Of a stretch of 64,000 bases of DNA, positions 36,781 to 46,149 are shown piece by piece. The stretch's first letter is position 1, and each line of letters starts with the position of its first letter. Position numbers and translations under genes: made by a program. The notes beneath the pieces are model-generated. The model searched no databases. It had not been told where the DNA came from and saw only the letters and a program-made list of their open reading frames with translations. Origin of the DNA: CBDFMG01 sp965221205 [NCBI: bacterium] (lineage in GTDB: Bacteria > SM23-31); contig OZ244870.1 in the NCBI GenBank assembly GCA_965221205.1, positions 62,001-126,000 on the forward strand. Direction: 5' to 3'.

Positions 36781-38499
36781 ATGAATACAAAAAGCAGTGA
36801 TCCAATGGAAATGAACCGGCGCCGGTTTGTAGGGTATTTTTCGGGAATTGGACTCGGGGCAACACTCATGCCGGGGGCGCTTGCGGCAATTGCGCAGGAC
36901 TCGACAATAATCACATCCGACATGATTTCATCCGCGGCTTCAGTCGCCGGGCTACCTTTTACACAGGATGAAGTTACTACTATTGCACAAACACTCAATG
37001 ACTGGAAATTCCAGGAGAATTACAAAAGAATCAGGGAAATCGAACTCGATAATAGTGTTTCTCCTGCCCTTGTGTTTGATCCCCTGCCCGCAGGGATAAA
37101 ATTACCTTCCGAACGGAGACCATTGCATTTTACCACTTCCCGCACGAACATACCGAAAACCGACGAAGAGATTGTTTTTCTGCCGGTTACGCATTTGTCT
37201 CATCTTATAAAAACACGACAAATCACATCGACCGAACTCACCAAGCTATACATTGCACGTCTTAAGAAATATAGTCCGAAACTGTTCTGCCTCATTACGC
37301 TGACTGAAGATCTTGCACTCAGGCAGGCAAAAAAAGCCGATGAAGAGATTGCAGCTGGCATCTACCGGGGGCCGCTTCACGGTATTCCGTGGGGTGCCAA
37401 AGATCTGCTCGCTGTAAAGGGATATAAAACGACGTGGGGGGCATCACCCTATAAAAATCAGGATATCAATGATAATTCGACCGTCTACACACGGCTGACC
37501 GAAGCAGGTGCTGTACTCATAGGAAAACTGTCGATGGGTGCACTCGCTATGGACAATCGGTGGTTCGGCGGAAAAACAAGAAACCCTTGGAACACTGAGC
37601 AGAGCTCGAGCGGCTCTTCTGCCGGATCGGGTTCGGCTACAGCAGCAGGACTGGTCGGATTTTCAATTGGAACAGAGACACTCGGATCGATCATGTCCCC
37701 TTCGAGTCGGTGCGGTGTTAGCGGCCTCAGACCTTCATTCGGCAGGGTGAGCCGGTTCGGTGCAATGGCTCTGAGTTGGTCGATGGATAAAATCGGTCCA
37801 ATGTGCCGATCTGCAGAAGACTGCGCACTTGTTCTGCATGCTATTGCCGGTCCAGACGGAAAAGACAATTCAGTTATCGATGTTCCTTTCAATTGGGACA
37901 GCGGTGCCAATGTGCAAAATCTCAGGGTCGGGTATTTTGCGGAGGAGGACCGCGAGAGTTTTGATGATATTGATGACGAGGAACAATACCGCTTGATTCG
38001 GGAACAGAATGGTGCGGCATTTGAAGTGATACGATCACTCGGCGTGCAGCTTATTCCGCTTGAGCTGCCTGATTTGCCAGCTGAAGCACTGGAATTTATT
38101 TTGTTCGTGGAAAGTGCAGCGGCATTCGACGGACTCATGCGAAGCGGAAATGATCAATCAATGCTCGAAGAACCAGAAGTAAGCGAGTGGCCGCAGCTTT
38201 TCCGAACAGGACGGTTCGTTCCTGCTGTTGAGTATGTGCAGGCAAACCGTGTCAGAACACAGGTAATTAATGACTTGTATGAAGCAATGGCTGATGTCGA
38301 CTGTTTTATCGGCAGCAGGCTAGTTTTGACCAATATCACCGGGTACCCGGAAATCAGCATCCCGCATGGATTTTATGATTCAGGCACACCGACAAACCTG
38401 AGGTTTACCGGGAAACTGTTTGGTGAGGCTGAAATCGCGCTGCTTGCCAAAGCTTTTCAGGACAAGACTGACCACCATCAGCAGCATCCTCAATTGTAA
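36781..38499 (+). CDS. Tat-exported amidase (amidase-signature family)
   Basis: 572 residues. NRRRFVGYFSGIGLGATLMPG is a twin-arginine signal peptide. The amidase-signature core has the Ser-cisSer-Lys triad: the lysine in PWGAKDLLAVKG (K207), the serine-rich loop QSSSGSSAGSGSA (S279/S280) and the nucleophile in TLGSIMSPSS (S303). Family members hydrolyse amides, including aryl and peptide amides and Glu-tRNA(Gln) intermediates; the exported form cannot be GatA, so it is a periplasmic or secreted amidase. It is intact in a region where its neighbours are broken. No operon partner. Confidence 0.9.
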   Translation: MNTKSSDPMEMNRRRFVGYFSGIGLGATLMPGALAAIAQDSTIITSDMISSAASVAGLPFTQDEVTTIAQTLNDWKFQENYKRIREIELDNSVSPALVFDPLPAGIKLPSERRPLHFTTSRTNIPKTDEEIVFLPVTHLSHLIKTRQITSTELTKLYIARLKKYSPKLFCLITLTEDLALRQAKKADEEIAAGIYRGPLHGIPWGAKDLLAVKGYKTTWGASPYKNQDINDNSTVYTRLTEAGAVLIGKLSMGALAMDNRWFGGKTRNPWNTEQSSSGSSAGSGSATAAGLVGFSIGTETLGSIMSPSSRCGVSGLRPSFGRVSRFGAMALSWSMDKIGPMCRSAEDCALVLHAIAGPDGKDNSVIDVPFNWDSGANVQNLRVGYFAEEDRESFDDIDDEEQYRLIREQNGAAFEVIRSLGVQLIPLELPDLPAEALEFILFVESAAAFDGLMRSGNDQSMLEEPEVSEWPQLFRTGRFVPAVEYVQANRVRTQVINDLYEAMADVDCFIGSRLVLTNITGYPEISIPHGFYDSGTPTNLRFTGKLFGEAEIALLAKAFQDKTDHHQQHPQL

Positions 38500-38566
38500 G
38501 TGAAACATTGTTATCGGGGATGCTTTCGAGAAATAATATGTAACAATGAAAGCAGAGGCAAACCTA

Positions 38567-40088
38567 ATGAACATACGGACGATTCTTTTGTACAGTTTGT
38601 TGTCATTTCTAGTATTCATGCCGGATGTGCATGCACAGGAACCCGTTGATTACGTAATGTTTGATAAAATCCGTCAGGAAGGACTAAACAGGTCGCCAAT
38701 TGGGCACGAAATTCCTTCGAAGATTGGGGAGCCGATGAGACAAAACTGGAGCCATACCGCCCGATCGGCCCCTCGGCTGGGAGTGCCGCGCATATGCATG
38801 AACCGCAGTATCAACCGTTTATTTCTTACGCAGTAAGACCGACGCGCGGGACAAACGGAAAAGTTATGAGTGATGCAGTTTTTGTCAATACCGGTGCTCT
38901 CTATTCGAAAAGCGATCTTCAGGAATATAAAAGGAAACTCCGTAATAAAATTGTTTTTACACAGCCGCTTTGCGATGTCGAACCGCTTTTTAAAGCGCTT
39001 GCTGTCCGTCCGTCTGTTGCAGGAAGAACTCGATTATATGGCCGAGGTTGACCTCAGCAACAATCCTGCTACCATTCAATCGCACAGGAAGAGCAACCAG
39101 GCACTTCTAAGAGAAGAAACACCCAGGAGAACCACTTGCTGCTGAAGAAATCCACAAATTTTTTGAAGATGAAGGTGTAGCCGTGCTTGTGACGCCGAGC
39201 GCTCCAGGAACGGGGCATCGAAGAAGGCGGATTCGACAGAGGTGTTGTGGAACTACCAGGCGGTTATGCGCTTCAACCCAGTGCACCCAAACCGCTTCCG
39301 ACGATCGTAATATCTCAAGAGCAATACAACAGAGTAATGCACCTGCTTGACAGGGGTGTGAATGTGGAGATGGAGATCGATGTCGTTTACGCCGACAATG
39401 ATGTGTACGATTATAATGTTATCGGAAAGATAACCGGAACCGATCTTAAAGGTAAAGTTGTCCTCATTGGCAGCCATTATGATGGAAAATTTGGCGGAAC
39501 CACCGCAACCGATAACGGCTGAGGCAGTGCAATATAGTGATGGAAGCGTTCCGCATATTGAATGCGCTCGATATTTAGCCGTGCGTACTATTCGTGCCGC
39601 ATTATGGGGCGGTCATGAAGGCAGACGTGCAGGAGCAGGATACTATTTGCGGAACCATTACGGCGGTCCTGAACCCGAGACGACAACAAAGGAATATGAG
39701 AATTTATCGATTTATTTCAATGTAAACTGGTACGGCAGGTTCAGGGGTATATTTATGAAATGACCTTGTAAGGCCAATATTCGAAGCATGGATGAAGCCG
39801 TTTGAAGACCTTGGTATGACACATCTCGTTGCGGATAGCAGCGACGGCTCAGACCATATGTCGTTTATCCGTGCAGGTCTGCCGGGATTTCAGTTTATTC
39901 AGGAAGGTCTTGAATATTTCACGATTAATCACCATACAAATATGGATGTATACGACCGTGTTGTTCCAGAAGACCTCATGCAGAGTTCAACGATTGCAGT
40001 TGCCTGGGTTTACCATGCGGCAATGTGTGATGATAAGATGCCCCGCTCCAAACAGCAGATAGAAAATAGCAGGCACTGGTATAAATAA
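38567..40088 (+). pseudogene. Exported M28 metallopeptidase, heavily frameshifted
   Basis: ATG 38567 follows GAGG and encodes a signal peptide (MNIRTILLYSLLSFLVFMPD). Pieces in several frames cover the family order: NWSHTARSAPRLG, EPQYQPFISYAV with GTNGKV (PA-like domain), GKVVLIGSHYDGKFGGTTATDNG (metal ligands H and D), IVMEAFRILNALDI, RAALWGGHEGRRAGAGYYLR (glutamate region) and SSDGSDHMSFIRAGLPGFQF with NHHTNMDVYD. At least six frameshifts plus a TGA after TATDNG are needed. The frame damage is denser than in neighbouring genes. No active enzyme can be made. Confidence 0.75.
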
Positions 40089-40112
40089 ATATACGAATTT
40101 CGGAGGGTAGTA

Positions 40113-41872
40113 ATGATTCAGGTGGTAACAGCAGTGGTCCCGGGTAGAATATTGAGACACAAGAAAAGAGCAATTACAGCACTTTAACTTTTTCTTCTGA
40201 TTTTTCCGGCTGACATGAGCCGTGCAAAAGTTCTACGGGTTAAGGTTGACTCGCGTGAAACCATATTAAACGGAAGAGAATACGGTCTATTTCAGTTTCG
40301 ATCCGGGGAATCCCATGAACAGGCGCATTTCTGATATCACACTTGCGCCACGCAATGCTGATGGTGATGTCGAGGAGGCATCGGCAAACTTAGCAGTGCT
40401 ACAGCTTGTCGATCGGAGAAAAGCGCGGAAAATCGGCTTTGTCGAGATTGGTAACCGGGGCAGTAAACCGATCTATTTCGAAATGAACCATGCGGAAGGC
40501 AGGAATATCGATCTCGATGATCCTGAAAGCTTCAGTAACAACCCGATGCTTCGTGAAGGACTTACGCTCATCTGGATTGGGTGGCAGTTCGATGTGCCCG
40601 TGCGGAATGAGCACACACTCAAACTTACTGTTCCTGTAGCCAAACATGCAGACGATTCGCCGATATACGGGTTGGTCAGAAGTGACTGGACAATCGATGA
40701 GCGGCGGACGAGCCTCTAACTAAGCCACAGGAATCATGTTGCGAATCCAGTCGCCGACCCGGAACACTCCGGTAATGTACTAACTGAACAGGACTATCGT
40801 GACGCTCCACGTAGAGTGGTAGCGCGTGAGTTGTGGCGATTTGGGTGGGATGAAGACGGTGTTAGTATTCCAGATCCGTCATATATTTATATGGAATCGA
40901 AGTTCAAAGAAGGAAAAATATATGAACTGGTCTACCTCGCAAAGAACCCGCAACTTGTCGGTCCCGGCCCGGCAGTTGTCCGCTATATAATTTCTTATGC
41001 AAAATATGACGATGTAAGCCTTTTTCCGGTCAATTTTGGAATTACATCCGGCACATCACAGATCGGACGGTTTCTCAGAAAATTTCTTTACAATGGATTC
41101 AATACTGATGAAGAAGGGAGAATGGCATATGACGAACTGTTTGCTCTCGCAGCCGGTGGTGGACGCGGCAGTTTCAACCATCGGTTCGCCCAGCCACCAC
41201 ACGATGCCCATCTCTCCTCTGCGTTCTTCTACCCAACTGATATTTTTCCGTTTACCGGTAGGACACAATTCGACCCGCTCACCATGAAATCGGACGGTTT
41301 GCTTGCTCATCTCCATAATTCTGATCATGCACCAAAAACTATGTATGTGAATGCTGGCTACGAATACTGGGGTCGTGCAGGATCACTAATTCACACAACC
41401 ATCGACGGCAGCAGAGATGTGGATGCGATGCCGAATGAACGCATCTATCTTCAGGCAGCCGGAGGCAGCCGGGCAGCACGGGACGGGTGGATTTCCCCCA
41501 CGTGAGAACAACCGGGTAACCGACGGGTCTGTGTACCGTGATAATTCGCTCGATATCGAGTTCCGCGCACCATTGGCAACCTATACACCGTGAAGTCTCA
41601 GGACAGGTTTTATTGGAGGAAGTGAGCAATTATACGATTTTGACGGCATGTTTATTCCGCTGCCGCGTACCGCTGAAGAAAGAGAACAATAGGGCGATCA
41701 GCGTCCGAGTATCGATTCTCTGTATAATTCCCGTGGCGCCTATTTGAAACGGGTGCGTGATGAGGCACTGGAGCTGCTGATCGAGGAAGGATTTATGCTT
41801 CCTGAAGATGAGTCGTATGTGCTGGAACGTGCAGGACGTGTATGGGATTGGATCATGAACAATTTGAATTGA
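40113..41872 (+). pseudogene. Alpha/beta-hydrolase-domain protein (Abhydrolase_10-type), broken
   Basis: ATG 40113 follows GGAGGGTAGTA. The frame runs KKRAITAL-TAA-LFLLIF, so the signal peptide is cut. It continues SRETILNGREYG and, after one shift, VYFSFDPGNPMNRRISDI. The main body (ITLAPRNADGDVEEA; then after an in-frame TAA at 40717-40719, RELWRFGWDEDGVSIPD and GITSGTSQIGRFLRKFLY with the nucleophile-elbow-like GTSQIGR) is otherwise continuous. A later shift near 41495 leads to ENNRVTDGSVYRDNSLD, with TGA for an expected tryptophan (TPWSLR) and TAG after EREQ. Family call by pattern; decayed. Confidence 0.7.
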
Positions 41873-41949
41873 CGAAGTCTATCAAAATCCCATATATTCG
41901 GGAAATAATGCGATTCAAAAATAAATTTTTTCGTTGTGATGAGTTGCGG

Positions 41950-42792
41950 TTATTCGTAATCGACGTCGCCGGGGATTGTTTCATTCAGGAGTTCTTTGAT
42001 AAACTCACTGTTCTTTTTGTCGTTGTTATGTTCATAGGCGTTCACAAGATTGATGAGAACACGCCTGATAATTGCGACTGCGTCGGTCTGTGAATGAAGT
42101 ATGTTTTGGAGATCTTTTGCTGAAAGCAGAGCGGTCGGTTTGAGATCTTTTTCTTCAAATATGTGCCCACCATTGAAACAATCGAGGAAACAGGTCATAT
42201 TGTAATACTGTACCCGGGCAAGAAAGTGTCCCGGCAGGTTACATCCTTCGACGTTCATTCCGAGGCGGTATGCAACAAGTATGTAAACACACACGAGGCT
42301 GATAGGGATACCTTTCCCCGACTGAATTACATGAATGAGGTTGCTGTTCCGTGGATTATAGTAATCCTCTTCCGATCCTGTGAGTTTTTTAACCGTAAAA
42401 AGGAAGTGTGCCACTTCGAGGACGTCCTTATAGCCAAACCGGGCAGAATATTCATCGGCAAGCTTGTCTAACAGTATAGAGAGCTTGACCGGATATGACA
42501 TACCGTTCTGAAATTCCGATATGAGACTGAAAGCTATTTCCAGTTTGTCGGCATCGTCTTCATACAACATCCAATCTGTCCAACACTCTTTGAGATAGTC
42601 CCGCCGGTGGTCGTCAAGAATTTCAGTCACATATTTCCTAATCGGTACAGTGGGCGGCTCGGACATGCAGTCGAGCTCTTTCTGGAGTGATGGACCGAAC
42701 GAATCCAGCTCACGGATGACCGCATCCTGCACAACAGGAGAATCGTCATCGATGAGTTGAATAAGATATGGTAATTGTGTTGGATCTGCCAT
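41950..42792 (-). CDS. SirB1-family (transglutaminase-like) protein
   Basis: 280 residues. It carries the SirB1/transglutaminase-core-2 pattern: DDVLEVAHFLF-like, NLIHVIQSGKGIPISLVCVYILVA, RLGMNVEGCNLPGHFLARV and FLDCFNGGHIF. An N-terminal HEAT-like stretch precedes it. A cysteine/histidine/aspartate triad, as in true transglutaminases, is not certain here. Such proteins are cytoplasmic and of unclear function. It faces the broken alpha/beta-hydrolase gene convergently, with 77 bases between. Confidence 0.8.
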   Translation of the reverse strand: MADPTQLPYLIQLIDDDSPVVQDAVIRELDSFGPSLQKELDCMSEPPTVPIRKYVTEILDDHRRDYLKECWTDWMLYEDDADKLEIAFSLISEFQNGMSYPVKLSILLDKLADEYSARFGYKDVLEVAHFLFTVKKLTGSEEDYYNPRNSNLIHVIQSGKGIPISLVCVYILVAYRLGMNVEGCNLPGHFLARVQYYNMTCFLDCFNGGHIFEEKDLKPTALLSAKDLQNILHSQTDAVAIIRRVLINLVNAYEHNNDKKNSEFIKELLNETIPGDVDYE

Positions 42793-42997
42793 AATAATTC
42801 CAGAAAAAAATATTGCGATTATTGTTGATGGTTTTATAATCTAATCATGTAGCTTTGAATCTTTCCGACTATTACTTCTTTCAATTCACATTGAATCAAA
42901 ATTTGTTCCATGTTGGAATTTTAATTTATAATCAATGTATTACATTTAGCAATGTTATACTTTAGGACTTGAAAGCAAGCTAATACTAAACTCATAT

Positions 42998-43078
42998 TTA
43001 ACCTTTTTCACTTATTTTCCCCAATAAATCTCTTATTTCCCATAGGAGCTCATTAATTTCTGATATTCTTGTAGTCAT
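42998..43078 (-). CDS. 26-residue ORF with NELLWEIRDLL, similar to 22165 region
   Basis: MTTRISEINELLWEIRDLLG then KISEKG. It is near-identical over 12 residues (NELLWEIRDLL) to the end of the small membrane protein at 22160-22304, and the DNA matches too (AATAAATCTCTTATTTCCCA on the plus strand). Whether it is translated is unknown; it might be the tail of a lost membrane protein. Confidence 0.3.
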   Translation of the reverse strand: MTTRISEINELLWEIRDLLGKISEKG

Positions 43079-43139
43079 AAATAATAGATGAGGTAAATTC
43101 AAATTGTGATGCATGAGAGGAAAAAATATTTCCCAAAAG

Positions 43140-43157
43140 AAAAGCCTTTTGGCCTTT
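43140..43157 (-). terminator. Minus-strand terminator after DUF2914 gene
   Basis: On the minus strand AAAGGCC pairs with GGCTTTT (one G-T pair) around AAAA, and TCTTTT follows. It is about 100 bases past the stop at 43254. Confidence 0.55.
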
Positions 43158-43253
43158 GTTGCGGTGAGTTATTTTTTACAAAGAACAACTTTATTGTGTA
43201 ATAATCAATGAAAACCGGGAAAATTATTAAACTCTTTCAGATTTCCAGAGGGT

Positions 43254-44252
43254 TCATCGGACTATTGGTGCGAATTTGAGTTCATTGCGCTCGGACATCA
43301 CAGCCGAAAATAAAATTCTTCCGATGATGGTATCGTTTTCGGTCGCAACATCGACACGCCAGCCGCTTGGTTCGATGCGCTCCTTGAAGGTATAGAGCCG
43401 GTACCCATCATCCCGCCCTCCGGAAATGTCGAGCGGAATTGTATCAGATACAAGCCACTGCCCTTCCACTCCATTAAACCGCTGCCAACGGTAGTAGATC
43501 GACGCTGCAAGGTCTGCCGGCGCAAATACTGAAGAAAAACAAGGGAGTATCTTGAAAAGTCAGTGAGTAAGATGTTCCGGTGTCATCCATTGTTTTTTCG
43601 ACAGCATGGTATATTCCCCCGCTTTTAAGTGCGAGCAGTACCGGGTGAATCCAGTTTGCCGAGTAAAAAAGATTAGCAGTGCAGTCAATACAATAGGAAT
43701 CCCGGCTGTTTTTCGGAATGTTTTTTCATCTGTGAAGACGGATTGCCGTTTCAGAAGAAAAATAAGCCCTTCGGCAGTTGTAAGACTGATAAGACTTCCG
43801 CAAGGAATATAACGAGCCCGATATATCCGAACAATACGGGGACTAAAAAAAATGAAGAGTGATGTCTGCAGGTAGAGATTGGTATATTTTTTTTCAAGAA
43901 ATTCATTTATAACGAGGAGGAACAGCAACAGTGCAAAGAAAACAGCCGTCTTGGTGAACGGCGCACTTTGGAAATAGAAGACAACATATGCGCTGAACAG
44001 TCCCCCCCAGCAGGAACTGGATCACGAACGGGTACCATTGTTTGTACTTTGTGAGGAGCGGGAGAAGGTTTACCTCCGGGGAACGTTCGATAATATTCAC
44101 AAGAACTATGAGACCATCGAGTATGAGGAGATAGAAGAAGAGGATAACATTATCGGTCAGCCGGTCAATGGGGTAAGTGTCAGACTGTCCCACACAAATC
44201 CGGAAAAGAAAGCAACGGCGGGGAGAAATTTTTTGATTGATCGGAGAATCAT
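43254..44252 (-). CDS. DUF2914 membrane protein, with homopolymer frameshifts
   Basis: Joined frames give MILRSIKKFLPAVAFFSG and FVWDSLTLTPIDRLTDNVIL, several membrane helices, then the DUF2914 domain: IYYRWQRFNGVEGQWL, TFKERIEPSGWRVDVATEND and IIGRILF. The shifts lie in runs: one C lacking in a C4 run near 44173 (C5 expected) and one extra G in a G7 run (plus-strand C7 at 44002-44008). A further shift lies between 43525 and 43600. Since the visible shifts are simple run-length changes, the gene may be intact in the organism. DUF2914 proteins are inner-membrane proteins of unknown function. Confidence 0.7.
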
Positions 44253-44266
44253 GACAATAATTATGT

Positions 44267-45350
44267 TTATGTATCATTCGATTGAATTTCAATATTATCA
44301 TAATCAACGGAAATATTTGACACTCTAACTTTATGAGATTCAGTGCACTCAACTTTTGATTCATTGAATAATAATAAATTATCTCCACTTTTATTTGATT
44401 CTCCTAAATAACTCAAATATATTAGTCCATCATATCCAAGTTTTTTAATTTTCTCACATAAATATTGTGTAGGAATATAATTTAAGTCAGTTTTATTAGG
44501 ATTAACAGGTTTCATTAATTCAATACTAATATGATTAACAAATGGTTTATACACTTCCACAAATCCTAAATCTTTACCACAAGCAAAAGGTGAATCTAAT
44601 TTACTAAATCTTACATCAGCAATATTCAAATCTTCTTTTATACTAAAAACACCGATAGTAATTTCCGCCGTTTTAAAAGGTTTTACTTCCGTAACGGCTG
44701 TATATTCATTTGATGCTAAATATAGATAAGGAATGCCTTGTGGATTTCCCCTTCCAGATATGTTCAATTCGCCCCTTGGCATACCCATTTCATTACATTT
44801 ATAAATTACATTTTCACACAGTCTCGCTCTAAAAAACTTCTCATCTTTTTTAATAATCTATTTAAATCAATTTTAATATTGGGGAAATATCTAATTCTTT
44901 CTTTAATATCTATACAAAATTCTTCTCAAATATCAGATACAGTCCATTGTTTACCAAATCTTTTTGATAATTTAATGTAGTCGAATATAAACTTTTTTTT
45001 GTGTATTTACTATTTCCTTTCCATTCAGGAAATATTGAAAGTAAAATATTTTTATAATCATTTTCATCTAAAGAATCGCGAAATATATCGTATTTTCTTT
45101 GAATTGAATTCCATACAAAATCTCCATTTGAATCATTTGATTATGAAAAAACTTCAATAATTGGTTCAAAAAATTGTTTTAGTTTTTCTGGATTAATGCA
45201 ATATAAATGTCTATGATATGTTGAATCAATACTGCAAATAATTGATCCATCTTCATAATCATCATCAAATTGACCATTTTCATTAATATACTTCCACAAA
45301 AACTGTCATTAAAACACGCTGTACAACAATAACTATTTACTTGTTTCATA
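44267..45350 (-). pseudogene. RES-domain toxin-like gene with N-terminal Cys-rich/HEPN-RES-type domain, broken
   Basis: ATG 45350 gives MKQVNSYCCTACFND, an N-terminal Cys segment seen in RES proteins with a HEPN/RES N-terminal domain, then (after a T6-to-T5 loss) LWKYINENGQFDDDYEDGSI. TAA and TAG interrupt the frame (after EVFS and KNFV). The RES domain follows in another frame: RGNPQGIPYLYLASNEYTAV, EVKPFKTAEITIGVF and YDGLIYLSYLGESNKSGDNL. RES toxins hydrolyse NAD+. No Xre antitoxin is adjacent; the neighbour on the 5' side is a possible HEPN-like protein 47 bases upstream. Not functional as read. Confidence 0.65.
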
Positions 45351-45397
45351 GTCAATACTCACTCAATAATTAGAAAATTCTTAATTTGGTAAAAATT

Positions 45398-46123
45398 TTA
45401 TTTAACTATTTTTAAAGGATGGTAATCATATGGATCTGGATCATCCTTTATATCATTCCACTTAAAATCATATCTTTCATCATCAGGCCACTCAGGCACT
45501 TCTTTAACGATAAACAATTCCCGCATTTTAGCAATTTCCACCCCACTCACTTTACCTGATCTTAACGTCTTCTCAAATCCCTGACCATACTGAGCAACAA
45601 GCAATACGCTTATTCCCGCAATAGCATATATAACATTTTCTAGTGATGCAAAACTAAAATTTTCTAAACGATCATGCTTAACTTTATTGTAATCCTTATA
45701 CCATTCCGGACTTCTGCCACCCCTGATCTTGTTTGAGAATGATTTAAATGGATATATAGGCTTAATAATTATAATTTGACTTTCAACACAAAATTCAGAT
45801 AATTTTAATGCCTGTTCAAGATCACTATAACGAATCATGTTTGGTTTAATATTTTTTAGTGATTTATGATTCTCTTTAAAAATTGTTTTGCAGTGGGATT
45901 CTACTTCTGTACATGATCGAATTAACAATTCAAAAGTACGATGGGAATATGTTGTAAAATTATCTGAATGCGGCTCTATATATTCGAATAACTTTATTAA
46001 ATCATTTTTTATTATTTCATATGAATTTTTATAGTTTACAGCAATATCAGAATCACGCGCTAACATAAATGGCTTTTGAGCTCCTCCTTTACGCCAGATA
46101 TTTTTATAGGGTTTTGTAAGCAA
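45398..46123 (-). CDS. HEPN-like helical protein upstream of the RES gene
   Basis: 241 residues, start TTG 46123 after AGGAGATGATAA (good ribosome-binding site). All-helical by eye. Features: SHRTFELLIRSCTEVESHCK and PEWYKDYNKVKHDRLENFSF followed by a long hydrophobic helix ENVIYAIAGISVLLVAQYG. The W-x-x-Y-N-x-V-K-H-x-R pattern is widespread in uncharacterised HEPN-like proteins of defence and stress loci, but the classical Rx4-6H RNase motif is not obvious. It is the first gene of a probable operon with the RES gene. Function unknown. Confidence 0.45.
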   Translation of the reverse strand: MLTKPYKNIWRKGGAQKPFMLARDSDIAVNYKNSYEIIKNDLIKLFEYIEPHSDNFTTYSHRTFELLIRSCTEVESHCKTIFKENHKSLKNIKPNMIRYSDLEQALKLSEFCVESQIIIIKPIYPFKSFSNKIRGGRSPEWYKDYNKVKHDRLENFSFASLENVIYAIAGISVLLVAQYGQGFEKTLRSGKVSGVEIAKMRELFIVKEVPEWPDDERYDFKWNDIKDDPDPYDYHPLKIVK

Positions 46124-46149
46124 TTATCATCTCCTAAAATATTTTGAAA

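Larger units (their letters stand above)
42793..43253. other. Spacer with a 26-codon ORF
   Basis: AT-rich. The only coding candidate is the short minus-strand ORF at 42998-43078. A minus-strand hairpin lies at 43140-43157. Nothing else recognised. Confidence 0.5.
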
